Below are positions 7,393-15,332 of a DNA stretch of 64,000 nucleotides, piece after piece. The notes beneath the pieces are model-generated. The model made no database searches, had not been told where the DNA came from, and saw nothing but the letters and a program-made list of their open reading frames with translations. The number at the start of each line of letters is the position of its first letter. The first letter of the stretch is position 1. The position numbers and the translations under genes were made by a program. This DNA comes from Nocardioides sp. Root682 (GTDB taxonomy: Bacteria; Actinomycetota; Actinomycetes; Propionibacteriales; Nocardioidaceae): NCBI RefSeq assembly GCF_001427795.1, contig NZ_LMHJ01000003.1:488204-552203 (forward strand). The letters are read 5' to 3'.

Positions 7393-8895
7393 TCAGGACC
7401 AGCCGTTGCCGGTGAAGGTGTTGTCGTACCAGGCGTGGTAGCAGGCGTTGTCCATGCCGCGACCCACGAGGTCGAGCCGCTTCGGGCCCCACGAGGCGAT
7501 GTCGAGGCCGGAGCTGAACTTGCCGCCCAGGACCTCCCAGTCGAGCCACTCGCCGTTGAAGAGCTTGTGGTAGCAACCGTTGTCCCCACCGCGGACGACC
7601 ACGTCGAGCCGGCCCGACGCCCACGACGTCACGCCGGGGCTCGCGGTCAGTACGCCGCCGAGGGACTGCCAGTCGTGCCAGGCACCGTCGAACCACTTGT
7701 GCCACAGCGCGTTGTCGGTGCCGCGGGCGAAGACGTCGAGACGCCCCGAGCCCCAGGACGCGACCGCCGGGTCACCGATGATCTGGCCACCGAGGGACTC
7801 CCAGTCGTGCCAGGCACCGTCGAACCACTTGTGCCACAGCGCGCCGTCCGTGCCGCGGACGAAGGTGTCGATGCGCCCTGAACCCCAGCTCGCGGCCGCC
7901 GGCCCGGAGGTCAGCGTGCCGCCGAGGGACTCCCATCCGTGCCAGGAGCCGTTGAACCACTTGTGGTACATCGCCTTGTCCTCGCCCCGGGCGAACACGT
8001 CGATGCGACCCGACGCCCAGCTCGTCGCCGCGGGCGCCGAGGTGAGCTTGCCGCCGAGGCTCGTCCAGCCGTGCCAGGAGCCGTTCCACAGCTTCTGGTA
8101 CATCGCGTTGTCCTCGCCGCGGACGAAGATGTCCAGGCGGTTCGGGCCCCACGAGACGATCGCCGGGTCACTGGTCAGGACGCCGCCGAGCGACTCCCAA
8201 CCGACGCCCTCGGAGCCCCCGATGAGACGTCCCTGGATCTCGTAGTCGATGCCGCTCGGCTTGAACCGGAGGTTGAGGTCCCGGTCGCTCAGCACGGGGA
8301 TGGGCAGCCCGCTGCCCTGCACCGCGGCGAACGTCAGCGGGTGGATGCCCACGATGTCGTCGGGGTCCGTCCACGACAGCAGGAACAGCTCGATCTTCTC
8401 GCCGGTGGTGAGCTCGGTCGCCGCCCGCACGTTCTTGACGGCCTGCTCGATGTCGGGCTCCGGGTCGGTCAGGCTCAACGCCCCGCCCTCGACCAGTCGC
8501 TTCAGCTCGGTCCGCAGCGCCGACCGCACGTCCTCGACGATCGACCGGATCGCGTTGAAGGGCGTCGCGTCGGACTCGAAGACCAGCACGATCGCGCCGA
8601 GGATCTCCGGCATCTGGCCACCGAGCACCTCCTGCACGGTCGGTCGGGAGACACCCTTGAACACGAGCTCGCCCTGCCCGGCCGGGATCGCCTTCGACTC
8701 GTGGTCGTCGATGCCGCTCGCCCAGTCGTCGTCGAGCACGCCCTTCCAGAACACGGAGGTCGAGTTCGGCGTACGGAATTTCGAGCGGAAGCCGATGGGC
8801 ACGATGTACGGCTCGTCGCCGTCGCTGAACGTCCCGTCCTCATCCGCGTCATGGACGAAGAGTCGATCCAGCTTGATGGTCCATTTCTCAGCCAT
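7393..8895 (-). CDS. DUF346 repeat protein, probable six-unit beta-propeller lectin
   Basis: A 500-residue protein started at the ATG at 8895, with a good upstream ribosome site (gagaggtg on the minus strand). Residues 1-~220 form a globular region of unknown fold beginning MAEKWTIKLDRLFVHDADED. Residues ~225-500 are six repeats of ~44 residues with the pattern W-x-SLGG ... ASWGSGRxDVFARGxDNAxxHKWFDG, the DUF346/PLL-like propeller repeat known from fucose-binding lectins. No signal peptide is seen, so it is either cytoplasmic or exported by another route. Adjacent repeats are almost identical at DNA level. It probably binds sugars or polysaccharide; the role of the N-terminal part is unknown. 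Confidence 0.8.
   Translation of the reverse strand: MAEKWTIKLDRLFVHDADEDGTFSDGDEPYIVPIGFRSKFRTPNSTSVFWKGVLDDDWASGIDDHESKAIPAGQGELVFKGVSRPTVQEVLGGQMPEILGAIVLVFESDATPFNAIRSIVEDVRSALRTELKRLVEGGALSLTDPEPDIEQAVKNVRAATELTTGEKIELFLLSWTDPDDIVGIHPLTFAAVQGSGLPIPVLSDRDLNLRFKPSGIDYEIQGRLIGGSEGVGWESLGGVLTSDPAIVSWGPNRLDIFVRGEDNAMYQKLWNGSWHGWTSLGGKLTSAPAATSWASGRIDVFARGEDKAMYHKWFNGSWHGWESLGGTLTSGPAAASWGSGRIDTFVRGTDGALWHKWFDGAWHDWESLGGQIIGDPAVASWGSGRLDVFARGTDNALWHKWFDGAWHDWQSLGGVLTASPGVTSWASGRLDVVVRGGDNGCYHKLFNGEWLDWEVLGGKFSSGLDIASWGPKRLDLVGRGMDNACYHAWYDNTFTGNGWS
7669..7843. repeat. Exact 43-base internal repeat pair in the DUF346 gene
   Basis: Bases 7669-7711 and 7801-7843 are identical over 43 positions and spaced 132 bases (44 codons) apart. 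They correspond to the segment of repeats 4 and 5 encoding the WHKWFDGAWHDW motif. This indicates a recent unit duplication or gene conversion. Confidence 0.85.
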
Positions 8896-9102
8896 CCGAG
8901 GCACCTCTCTGAAGGCCCGGCCCCATGCCAGGCACACAGGGAGGAGGGCGGCGGAGGTCCGTTGATACGTCTCGCCGGAAATGACCAGGGCCCGGACCGC
9001 CCCACAGGTGTCCGAGCCCTGGCCCGCGTTCGGCCCGGTCGCCGAACGGCCTCGGGTACCCACGGCCCGCGGCCTCATGCGGGTCTTGGGCAGACTGGTG
9101 CG

Positions 9103-9576
9103 ATGGTCTCGTTGAAGTACGCCGTCGTCGAACGTGAACGCAGGTTCCTGGTCGCCGCCCTTCCCGAGGGAGTGGGGGAGACCTGGGAGATCGAGGACCG
9201 GTACGTCGACGGGACCCGCCTCCGGCTTCGTGAGGTACGACGACCCGACGGCACCGTCGTGCGCAAGCTCGGCCACAAGGTGCGGCTCGGCGACAGCCCG
9301 GCCGAGGTCGCCTGCACGTCGGTCTACCTCGACGACGCGGAGTGGGCGCTGATGCTCGCGAAGCTCCCTGGCCGGTCGCTGCGCAAACGCCGGCACCACG
9401 TGCACCGCGACGGGTGGCACGTCGTGGTCGACGAGCTCGAGGACGGCACTCTCCTCGCCGAGATCGACGACGGCGACCACGAGCCCCGGCCGGTTCCGGT
9501 GTGGCTCGACGTGCTCGAGGACGTCAGTGGCGACGAGGCCTGGACCGGGGCGGCACTCGCGCGCGCGGACGCTTGA
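9103..9576 (+). CDS. CYTH domain protein (tunnel-fold tri/polyphosphate-binding)
   Basis: A 157-residue protein from the ATG at 9103. ERERRFLV (10-17) corresponds to the EIERKFLV signature that opens CYTH proteins. Later alternating charged strands (RLRLREV, VVRKLGHKVRL, RKRRHHV, WHVVVDELEDGTLLAEI) are those that line the triphosphate tunnel. Members hydrolyse inorganic triphosphate or thiamine triphosphate, or bind polyphosphate. It is divergent from the DUF346 gene. The substrate is not deducible. Confidence 0.75.
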   Translation: MVSLKYAVVERERRFLVAALPEGVGETWEIEDRYVDGTRLRLREVRRPDGTVVRKLGHKVRLGDSPAEVACTSVYLDDAEWALMLAKLPGRSLRKRRHHVHRDGWHVVVDELEDGTLLAEIDDGDHEPRPVPVWLDVLEDVSGDEAWTGAALARADA

Positions 9577-9631
9577 CCGGTTCCTCCCGTGGGAGGACGA
9601 CAGGGCGAGCCGTGCCCGCCAAGATCGACCC

Positions 9632-10120
9632 ATGCGCCTTCCCGAATCCCTCACCCGACGCCTGATCAAGTCGGGCAAGAAGCCGATGAACGCGATGCGC
9701 GCACCCGAGGCGATGACGGTCCTCGACCGACCGGTGCAGCACACCGACTTCTCCGCGCTGGCCGGCCACGTCCACGTGCTGCTGGTGACCTACAAGCGCG
9801 ACGGGACGCCCATCCCGTCGCCGGTGTGGTTCGCCCGCGACGGCGAGACGCTCTACGTCTGGACCGAGATCAACGCGTTCAAGGCCAAGCGCATCCGCAA
9901 CGATCCGCGCGCCCTGCTGGCGCCGTGCGACGCCCGCGGTGTCCCGGAGGGCGACCCGATCGCCGCCCGCGGCCGGGTCCTCACCGACGAGGGTGACCGG
10001 CAACGTGCGGCCAGGGTGATCCGGAGCCAGTGGGGCCTCGGCCGCCGGATCTTCGAGCTGGTGTCGCGCCCGCTCACCGACGTCCACTACCTGGCGTTCG
10101 AGCCCGCCCTCGCGGCCTGA
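9632..10120 (+). CDS. PPOX-class F420-dependent oxidoreductase
   Basis: A 162-residue protein with a split beta-barrel of the pyridoxamine-phosphate-oxidase class: HVHVLLVTYKRDGTPIPSPVWF, then LYVWTEINAFKAKRIRNDP, and a closing RPLTDVHYLAFEP. TYKRDGTP, then the lysine-rich KAKRIRNDP, is characteristic of the TIGR03666-type F420/FMN members of actinobacteria. It starts at the ATG 55 bases after the CYTH gene and is probably soluble. The physiological substrate is unknown. Confidence 0.75.
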   Translation: MRLPESLTRRLIKSGKKPMNAMRAPEAMTVLDRPVQHTDFSALAGHVHVLLVTYKRDGTPIPSPVWFARDGETLYVWTEINAFKAKRIRNDPRALLAPCDARGVPEGDPIAARGRVLTDEGDRQRAARVIRSQWGLGRRIFELVSRPLTDVHYLAFEPALAA

Positions 10121-10140
10121 CCGTTTCCCGAAACCCCTGA

Positions 10141-10155
10141 CAGGGTCGGACCCTG
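10141..10155. promoter_or_regulatory. 15-base palindrome upstream of the nuclease gene
   Basis: Seven-base arms around a single central G (cagggtc g gaccctg), 16 bases before the start of the SNase-type gene. It could be an operator or a weak hairpin. No known regulator consensus is recognised. Confidence 0.3.
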
Positions 10156-10171
10156 GCCGTACGTTCCGCAC

Positions 10172-10663
10172 ATGCGCCGCCACCCCCTGCTCTTCGCGGT
10201 GGCCGTCGTCGTGGTGCTCTTCCTCCTGTTCCGCGTGTTCGGGGGCGCCGACGCCCGGCCGCACAACGAGGTCCAGCCGGTCGAGCCGAAGGACGGCCGC
10301 ACCTTCGTGGTCACCCACGTCGTCGACGGCGACACCGTCGATCTCAGCAACGGCGAGACCGTCCGGCTGGTCGGGATCGACACCCCGGAGCGAGGGGAGT
10401 GCGGGTACGACGAAGCGCGGGCCGCGCTCGTCGACCTGGTCGAGGACGAGCGGATCACCCTCGGCGCCTCCGACGAGGACCGCGACCGCTACGACCGGCT
10501 GCTGCGCTACGTCGACGTCGGCAGGGTCGACGCCGGCCTGCAGCTGATCAAGCAGGGGCTCGCGATCGCGCGCTACGACTCCCGCGACGGCTACGGCCGC
10601 CACCCGCGCGAGGACCGCTACATCAAGGCGGACAAGGCCAGCCGGCAGTCGGCGTGCGGCTAG
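10172..10663 (+). CDS. Membrane-anchored thermonuclease (SNase) family nuclease
   Basis: A 163-residue protein. Residues 6-22 are a hydrophobic anchor or signal (LLFAVAVVVVLFLLF). The SNase domain follows with VVDGDTVDL, VRLVGIDTPERGE and RDRYDRLLRYV, giving the R-E-R catalytic triad of staphylococcal nuclease and the calcium-binding aspartates. It is a calcium-dependent DNA/RNA endonuclease acting outside the membrane. The domain is short and ends soon after the third helix, which is common in actinobacterial members. Confidence 0.82.
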   Translation: MRRHPLLFAVAVVVVLFLLFRVFGGADARPHNEVQPVEPKDGRTFVVTHVVDGDTVDLSNGETVRLVGIDTPERGECGYDEARAALVDLVEDERITLGASDEDRDRYDRLLRYVDVGRVDAGLQLIKQGLAIARYDSRDGYGRHPREDRYIKADKASRQSACG

Positions 10664-10673
10664 CCTCACCCCC

Positions 10674-11300
10674 GTGAGCGCCAGCAACACCGCCGACGTC
10701 GTACGACGCGCGCGATCCCTGCTCGGCCGCACCTTCTCCGCGCACGGCGTGACCATCCGGATCACCGAGGTCGAGGCGTACGGCGGCAGCGAGGACCCCG
10801 CCTCCCACGCGTTCACCCGGACCCCACGCTCGGAGGTGATGTACGGACCGCCGTGGCGGCTCTACGTCTACCGGTCCTACGGCATCCATCACTGCGCCAA
10901 CGTGGTCACCGGCCCCACCGAGATCGGGGCCGCGGTGCTGCTGCGCGCGGGGGAGGTGGTCGACGGGATCGACCTTGCGCGGATCCGCCGCAACAACGCT
11001 CCCGACCACCAGCTCGCCCGCGGACCGGGCAATCTCGCCCAGGCGCTCGCCATCACGCTGACCGACCTGGGCACCGACCTCCTCGACCGCGAGTCGCCGA
11101 CCGAGCAGCCCGCGCTCGGCCCCGAGGTACGCCACCGACAACGCGTCGAGGCCGGCCCTCGCGTCGGCGTCTCCAAGGCGGCCGACGTGCCGTGGCGGTT
11201 CTGGCTCGCGGGCGAGGCCAGCGTGTCGTCGTACCGCCGGAGCCCACGGGCGCCAGCCCCCACGGCAACGACCAATAGAGTTCGGCCTCGTGACCTTTGA
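10674..11300 (+). CDS. DNA-3-methyladenine glycosylase (AAG/Mpg family)
   Basis: A 208-residue protein from a GTG start 10 bases after the nuclease gene. ITEVEAYGG, DPASHAF, MYGPP and YVYRSYGIHHCANVV are the conserved AAG-fold elements, including the catalytic glutamate of TEVEAY and the base-stacking tyrosines. It excises 3-methyladenine, hypoxanthine and related bases in base-excision repair. The last ~20 residues are low-complexity and overlap the next gene by 11 bases, so the true functional end may lie earlier. Confidence 0.85.
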   Translation: MSASNTADVVRRARSLLGRTFSAHGVTIRITEVEAYGGSEDPASHAFTRTPRSEVMYGPPWRLYVYRSYGIHHCANVVTGPTEIGAAVLLRAGEVVDGIDLARIRRNNAPDHQLARGPGNLAQALAITLTDLGTDLLDRESPTEQPALGPEVRHRQRVEAGPRVGVSKAADVPWRFWLAGEASVSSYRRSPRAPAPTATTNRVRPRDL

Positions 11301-11598
11301 GAACGTGACCCTCGACCCGCAGGCCAACATCTACTTCGACGGCGCCTGCGTCAGCCACACCTTCTTCCTCGCCGACGGCACCAAGAAGTCGGCCGGCGTG
11401 ATCTTCCCGGCGCAGCTCAACTTCGGCACCGCTGCGCCCGAGGTGATGGAGCTCAACGCCGGCAAGTGCCGGATCCGCCTGGCCGGCTCCGAGGACTGGA
11501 CCGAGTACGCCGCCGGCGAGTCCTTCAACGTCCCCGGCGACTCCTCCTTCGACATCGAGGTCACCGAGACGCTCGGGTACATCTGTCACTACGGGTGA
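11290..11598 (+). CDS. ppnP: Pyrimidine/purine nucleoside phosphorylase PpnP
   Basis: A 102-residue single-domain cupin of the PpnP/DUF1255 (YaiE) family: ANIYFDG at the N-terminus, KKSAGVIFPAQLNFGT, EVMELNAGKCRI and GESFNVPGDSSFDIEV. Members are broad-range nucleoside phosphorylases. It starts at a GTG inside the end of the preceding glycosylase gene, suggesting coupling. A role in nucleoside salvage is inferred from the family. Confidence 0.85.
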   Translation: MTFENVTLDPQANIYFDGACVSHTFFLADGTKKSAGVIFPAQLNFGTAAPEVMELNAGKCRIRLAGSEDWTEYAAGESFNVPGDSSFDIEVTETLGYICHYG

Positions 11599-11651
11599 CA
11601 TCGTGGGGCGGGTGATGCAACCCGCTGGGACCTCCCACTCGTGTAGGGGAC

Positions 11652-12194
11652 ATGAGACCGACGCCGCGTGACGCGGAGTTCGAAGAGTTCGTACGACGAC
11701 GCCGCTCCCACCTCCTGGGTACGGCGACCGTCCTGACCGCCGGCGACCACTACCTGGCCGAGGACCTCGTCCAGGGCACCCTGGTGCGCCTGTACCTCGC
11801 CTGGGGCCGGGCCACGAAGCGCGGCGGCGTCGACGCCTATGCGCGACGGGTCCTGGTCAACGCCTTCATCGACCACCGGCGCCGCCCGATGATCGCGCGG
11901 GAGAAGGTGACCGGTGAGCTGCCGGACCGTGCCGGCCCGTCTGCCGAGGAGCCGATCGACGCGGAGCTGCTCGCCGCGTTGAGTGCGCTGCCCGCGCGGA
12001 TGCGGGCGGCCGTCGTGCTGCGCCACGTCGTCGACCTCAGTGTCGAGGACGCCGCCGACGCGCTCGGCTGCAGCGAGGGCACCGTCAAGAGCCAGACCGC
12101 CCGCGGCCTGGCGAAGCTCCGCGAAGTCCTGCCCGACCCCACGACTGTCCCGCCCACGCCCCAGGGCACCCCCCACGAAGGAGACGCATCATGA
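11652..12194 (+). CDS. SigE-family ECF RNA polymerase sigma factor
   Basis: A 180-residue protein. A sigma2 region (FEEFVRRRRSHLLGTATVL, AEDLVQGTLVRLYLAW) and a sigma4 region (ALPARMRAAVVLRHVVDLSVEDAADALGCSEGTVKSQTARGL) with a clear helix-turn-helix identify the actinobacterial SigE-type ECF group. It overlaps the next gene by 4 bases. That gene encodes a membrane protein with a cytoplasmic N-terminus, the usual partner arrangement for these sigma factors. Confidence 0.88.
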   Translation: MRPTPRDAEFEEFVRRRRSHLLGTATVLTAGDHYLAEDLVQGTLVRLYLAWGRATKRGGVDAYARRVLVNAFIDHRRRPMIAREKVTGELPDRAGPSAEEPIDAELLAALSALPARMRAAVVLRHVVDLSVEDAADALGCSEGTVKSQTARGLAKLREVLPDPTTVPPTPQGTPHEGDAS

Positions 12195-12814
12195 CCGACC
12201 TCACCGACCGCCTGCGCAAGCTCAACCACGAAGCCGAGACCACCGACGCCATCATCAAGCGCGATGTGATGCGCGGCCGCGGCGCCGCCCGCCGTCGTAC
12301 CGTCCGGATGGGCGTCGCCGGTCTCGGCATCGCCGCCGTCGCGGCCGTCGGCGTGACCGTTGCCGTGAACGCCGATCAGCCGTCCGCGCCCCCGGTCGTC
12401 CAGCCCTCGCAGCAGGGCGAGACGCTCGAGCTGGTTGCCTACACCGGCGAACAGGAGCCGGGCTTCATCGTCAGCAAGGTGCCCGAGGGCTTCGTGCTCG
12501 AGGGCTCCGGGCCGTTCAACCTCAACATCGCCCGCCCCGACAACCTGACCGGCCTCGACAACTTCGTCGAGAAGGTCGTCGTGATGCTCGAGTCGTCCTC
12601 GGTCACCGGCGCCCCGGAAGGTACGCCCGTCAAGGTCGGCGACCACGACGGCTGGCTGCGGGCCAGCGACGCGGCGACGATCCTGACCTACGACGACGGC
12701 GCGAACCGCGTCCTGGTGCAGGTCTGGGACTCGCTCGGCCTGACCGACGACCAGATCATCGAGCTCGCTGAGGGCGTCACCGTCACGGCGGAGGCGCAGG
12801 CCGGCGTCGGCTGA
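12191..12814 (+). CDS. Membrane-anchored partner of the ECF sigma factor
   Basis: A 207-residue protein. A charged cytoplasmic N-terminus (~35 residues, RGRGAARRRTVRMG) is followed by one transmembrane helix (MGVAGLGIAAVAAVGVTVAV) and an extracytoplasmic domain of ~145 residues of unknown fold. It is translationally coupled to the sigma gene (ATGA overlap). By position it is a candidate sensor or anti-sigma factor, although no zinc-binding anti-sigma motif (HxxxCxxC) is present, so this role is inferred from context only. Confidence 0.7.
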   Translation: MTDLTDRLRKLNHEAETTDAIIKRDVMRGRGAARRRTVRMGVAGLGIAAVAAVGVTVAVNADQPSAPPVVQPSQQGETLELVAYTGEQEPGFIVSKVPEGFVLEGSGPFNLNIARPDNLTGLDNFVEKVVVMLESSSVTGAPEGTPVKVGDHDGWLRASDAATILTYDDGANRVLVQVWDSLGLTDDQIIELAEGVTVTAEAQAGVG

Positions 12815-12828
12815 TCACTCCTGCATGC

Positions 12829-12877
12829 GAGTTGGGTGGGTGAGAGTGACCCTGGGTCACTCTCACCCACCCAACTC
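12829..12877. terminator. Perfect 23-bp hairpin between convergent genes
   Basis: Arms 12829-12851 and 12855-12877 are perfect reverse complements (23 pairs) around a 3-base loop. It sits 15 bases after the anti-sigma-like gene and 5 bases before the stop of the convergent MFS gene. It is an obvious bidirectional terminator, and it is unusually long and mismatch-free. Confidence 0.75.
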
Positions 12878-12881
12878 ACGT

Positions 12882-14315
12882 CTACGCCGCTCCGGCGAGC
12901 TCTGGCTCGACCTCAGCCACCGGGGCGTCGTCGGTACGGCGGGCCAGCGCCCACCCGCCGGCCGCGAAGCGGAGCCCGGGCTGGTAGGCGTCGAGGACCT
13001 CGGTCGCCGACGTGGCGTCCTGGGCGCTCGAGATGATCGCCGTCGTCACCGCCAGCACGATCGCTGCACCCACCTGCATCGAGGTCTGCAGCACGCCCGC
13101 GGCAAGGCCCTGCTCGTCGTCATCGATGCCGCTGGTGGCCTGGATGTTGATGGCGGGGAAGCCCACCCAGCCGATGCCGATCAGCAGCAGCGCCGGCAGC
13201 AGCATGCCGACGTACGACGGCGAGGTGTCCAGGCGCAGGACGAACAGCAGGTAGCCGACGGCCATCACCGTCATCGTCACCGCGATGATCGGCGCGGTGC
13301 CGAAGCGGTCGACCAGCTTGTCGGAGTAGATCGCCGACAGGGTGACCATCAGGCCGATCGGCAGCAGGGCGAGGGCCAGCTCCAGCGGGCTCCAGCCCAG
13401 GGTCTCCTGGAGGAACAGGGTCACGATGAACTGCCAGCTGAAGTAGGACCCGCCGACCGCGACGATCGCAATGCTGGCGCGCACCAACGTGGACTTGCGC
13501 AGGATGCCGAGGCGGATCAGCGGGTGTGCGATCCGCTTCTCGATGGCGACGAAGGCCGTGAACAGCACGGCCACGGCGACGAAGGAACCGATCGTGCGCG
13601 CTGAGGTCCAACCGGCCTCGGGCGCCGAGACGACGGTGTAGACGAGCAGCAGCATCGCCGCGCCGGACGTGACGGCGCCGAGCACGTCGTGGCCGCCCTC
13701 GGCGACCGGCTTGTCCCGCGGGACCAGGAAGTACGCCGCCACCAGCGCCAGCAGCGCGATCGGGACCGGCAGCAGGAACGTCCAGCGCCAACCGACGCCG
13801 GTCATCAGGCCGCCGAACAGCAGGCCGGACGAGTAGCCGCCCGCGCCGAACACCGTGTAGATCGACAACGCCTTGTTGCGGGCGGGGCCCTCGGCGAAGT
13901 TCGTCGTGATGATGGACAGGCCGGTCGGCGCGGTGAAGGCGGCGGCCAGGCCCTTGATGAACCGCGTCGCGATGAGCAGCGGGCCCGAGCTGACGACGCC
14001 GCCGAGCAGGGACGCGACGGCGAAGACGGCGAGCGCGATCAGGAAGACCTTGCGCCGACCGAGCAGGTCGGCGGTCCGTCCGCCGACGAGCAGCAGGCCG
14101 CCGTACCCGAGGACGTAGCCGCTGATCAGCCACTGGAGCGAGGAGGTGGTGAGGTCGAGCTCGGCGCCGATGGAGGGCAGCGCCACGCCGATCATGGAGA
14201 CATCGAGGCCGTCGAGGAACAGCACGATGCACAGGGTCATCAGGAGACCCCAGGTGCGAACGGACCAGCGGATCGCGCCGGTCGTGGAGGGTGGAGTCGA
14301 GGTTGTCGAGGACAT
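12882..14315 (-). CDS. DHA2-type MFS drug efflux transporter
   Basis: A 477-residue polytopic membrane protein. The ATG at 14315 is chosen because the further upstream in-frame start would run through the operator palindrome. The N-terminus has the DHA2 signature LDGLDVSMIGVALPSIG; loop 2-3 carries GGRTADLLGRRKVF (the MFS motif A), and about 14 hydrophobic segments follow. Proton-driven export of drugs or toxic organics is expected. It is divergent from a MarR regulator across an 86-base gap with palindromes, which suggests local control. Confidence 0.85.
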   Translation of the reverse strand: MSSTTSTPPSTTGAIRWSVRTWGLLMTLCIVLFLDGLDVSMIGVALPSIGAELDLTTSSLQWLISGYVLGYGGLLLVGGRTADLLGRRKVFLIALAVFAVASLLGGVVSSGPLLIATRFIKGLAAAFTAPTGLSIITTNFAEGPARNKALSIYTVFGAGGYSSGLLFGGLMTGVGWRWTFLLPVPIALLALVAAYFLVPRDKPVAEGGHDVLGAVTSGAAMLLLVYTVVSAPEAGWTSARTIGSFVAVAVLFTAFVAIEKRIAHPLIRLGILRKSTLVRASIAIVAVGGSYFSWQFIVTLFLQETLGWSPLELALALLPIGLMVTLSAIYSDKLVDRFGTAPIIAVTMTVMAVGYLLFVLRLDTSPSYVGMLLPALLLIGIGWVGFPAINIQATSGIDDDEQGLAAGVLQTSMQVGAAIVLAVTTAIISSAQDATSATEVLDAYQPGLRFAAGGWALARRTDDAPVAEVEPELAGAA

Positions 14316-14345
14316 GACGAGTAGCGTTCCATGCACATGCATTGA

Positions 14346-14372
14346 ATGCAAGCGCAAATAATGCGCTTGCAT
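14346..14372. promoter_or_regulatory. Palindromic operator between MFS pump and MarR gene
   Basis: Perfect 11-base arms at 14346-14356 and 14362-14372 (atgcaagcgca / tgcgcttgcat) are separated by aataa. A second overlapping palindrome, gcattgaatgc, lies at 14339-14349. The paired symmetric sites in the divergent gap are the expected arrangement for MarR binding. Confidence 0.65.
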
Positions 14373-14401
14373 AGATGTAACCGGATGGCTAGGATGCGGT
14401 C

Positions 14402-14791
14402 ATGTCGAAGGCGCCCGTTGCGAGCTCGCTCCTCGCGGAGTGGCGCGAGCTGCTGGACCGGCACGCCGTCGTCAGCTGCGCCCTCGAGAAGGCGATGCAG
14501 GACCAGCACGGCATCGGGCTCAGCGAGTTCGAGACGCTGGACCGGATCGTCGACGCCAACTGCGGCAAGTACCGCATGGCCGAGCTCGCCCAGGACATCC
14601 ACCTCAGTCAGAGCGCGCTGTCGCGGGCGATCACCCGGCTCGAGAAGGACGGCCTCGTCGAGCGCTCGGCGTGCGACCAGGACCGCCGCAGCGTCTACGT
14701 CTGCCTGACCGACCAGGGCCGCAAGGTGTACGACGCCGCGCTGCCCACGCACCGCGAGGTGCTCGGCAGCGCGTGGGGCCCGACCGCCTGA
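14402..14791 (+). CDS. MarR family transcriptional regulator
   Basis: A 129-residue winged-helix protein. YRMAELAQDIHLSQSALSRAITRLEKDGLVER is the recognition helix and turn, followed by the wing DQDRRSVYVCLTDQGRK. Family members are dimeric repressors released by phenolic or drug ligands. It is divergent from the DHA2 pump gene, with a strong inverted repeat in the shared promoter region, so it probably represses the pump and itself. Confidence 0.88.
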   Translation: MSKAPVASSLLAEWRELLDRHAVVSCALEKAMQDQHGIGLSEFETLDRIVDANCGKYRMAELAQDIHLSQSALSRAITRLEKDGLVERSACDQDRRSVYVCLTDQGRKVYDAALPTHREVLGSAWGPTA

Positions 14792-14877
14792 CCCTCCTGG
14801 CCTGCGGGACCCGGCCGGTCGCGCGGGCCTGTGGATGAGCGCCGACGCCCGCGCCCGAATTGGCGCAGGCTGGCGCC

Positions 14878-15309
14878 ATGACCGATCACCAGAGCTCCGA
14901 GATCCCGCCCCTCCGTCCGCCGCACGAGATGCCGCCGCTGACCGACCAGACCTCGCTGGAGAACACCTGGCGCGCCCTGATGGGGGAGCTGGGGTTCGCC
15001 GTACCGCAGCTGTGGCTGCTCTTCATCGACGGCGACCGCCCGCTCCACGTCCTCGAGATCAAGGACGTCCCGTTGCACCCCAGTCCGGTGGAGATCGAGT
15101 CCGTCGCGGTGATGCTCGAGCACATCGTCGATGACGAGCACTCGTGCGCGTTCCTCTACGCGCGCCCCGGCGGCGCGGGGCGTACGGCGGGCGACCTTGC
15201 CTGGGCGCGCGGACTCGCAAGGACCGTCGACGGTCGCTGGCCTGTCCACCTCGCCAATGACGTCGAGCTCCGCGTGGCTGCCCCCGACGACCTCGCAGCA
15301 GCGGGCTGA
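14878..15309 (+). CDS. Conserved protein of unknown function
   Basis: A 143-residue soluble protein started at the ATG at 14878. A proline-rich N-terminus (PPLRPPHEMPPL) precedes an alpha/beta region (NTWRALMGELGFAVPQLWLLFIDGDRPLHVLEIKDVP, then VEIESVAVMLEHIV and SCAFLYARPGG). The alternating strands resemble a small Rossmann-like or nucleotide-deaminase-like fold, but no catalytic motif is visible. It is followed at 23 bases by a Uma2 gene in the same direction. Confidence 0.6.
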   Translation: MTDHQSSEIPPLRPPHEMPPLTDQTSLENTWRALMGELGFAVPQLWLLFIDGDRPLHVLEIKDVPLHPSPVEIESVAVMLEHIVDDEHSCAFLYARPGGAGRTAGDLAWARGLARTVDGRWPVHLANDVELRVAAPDDLAAAG

Positions 15310-15332
15310 CCGCTCTGCCGAAATGAGGCACC

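Noticed and set aside
7669..7843. CRISPR array
   Set aside because: The regularly spaced repeats encode protein repeat units of 44 codons, and the spacers are also homologous to each other.
12825..13604. Plus-strand open frame starting next to the 23-bp palindrome
   Set aside because: It is antisense to the MFS transporter and its translation is His/Arg/Gln-rich low-complexity sequence.
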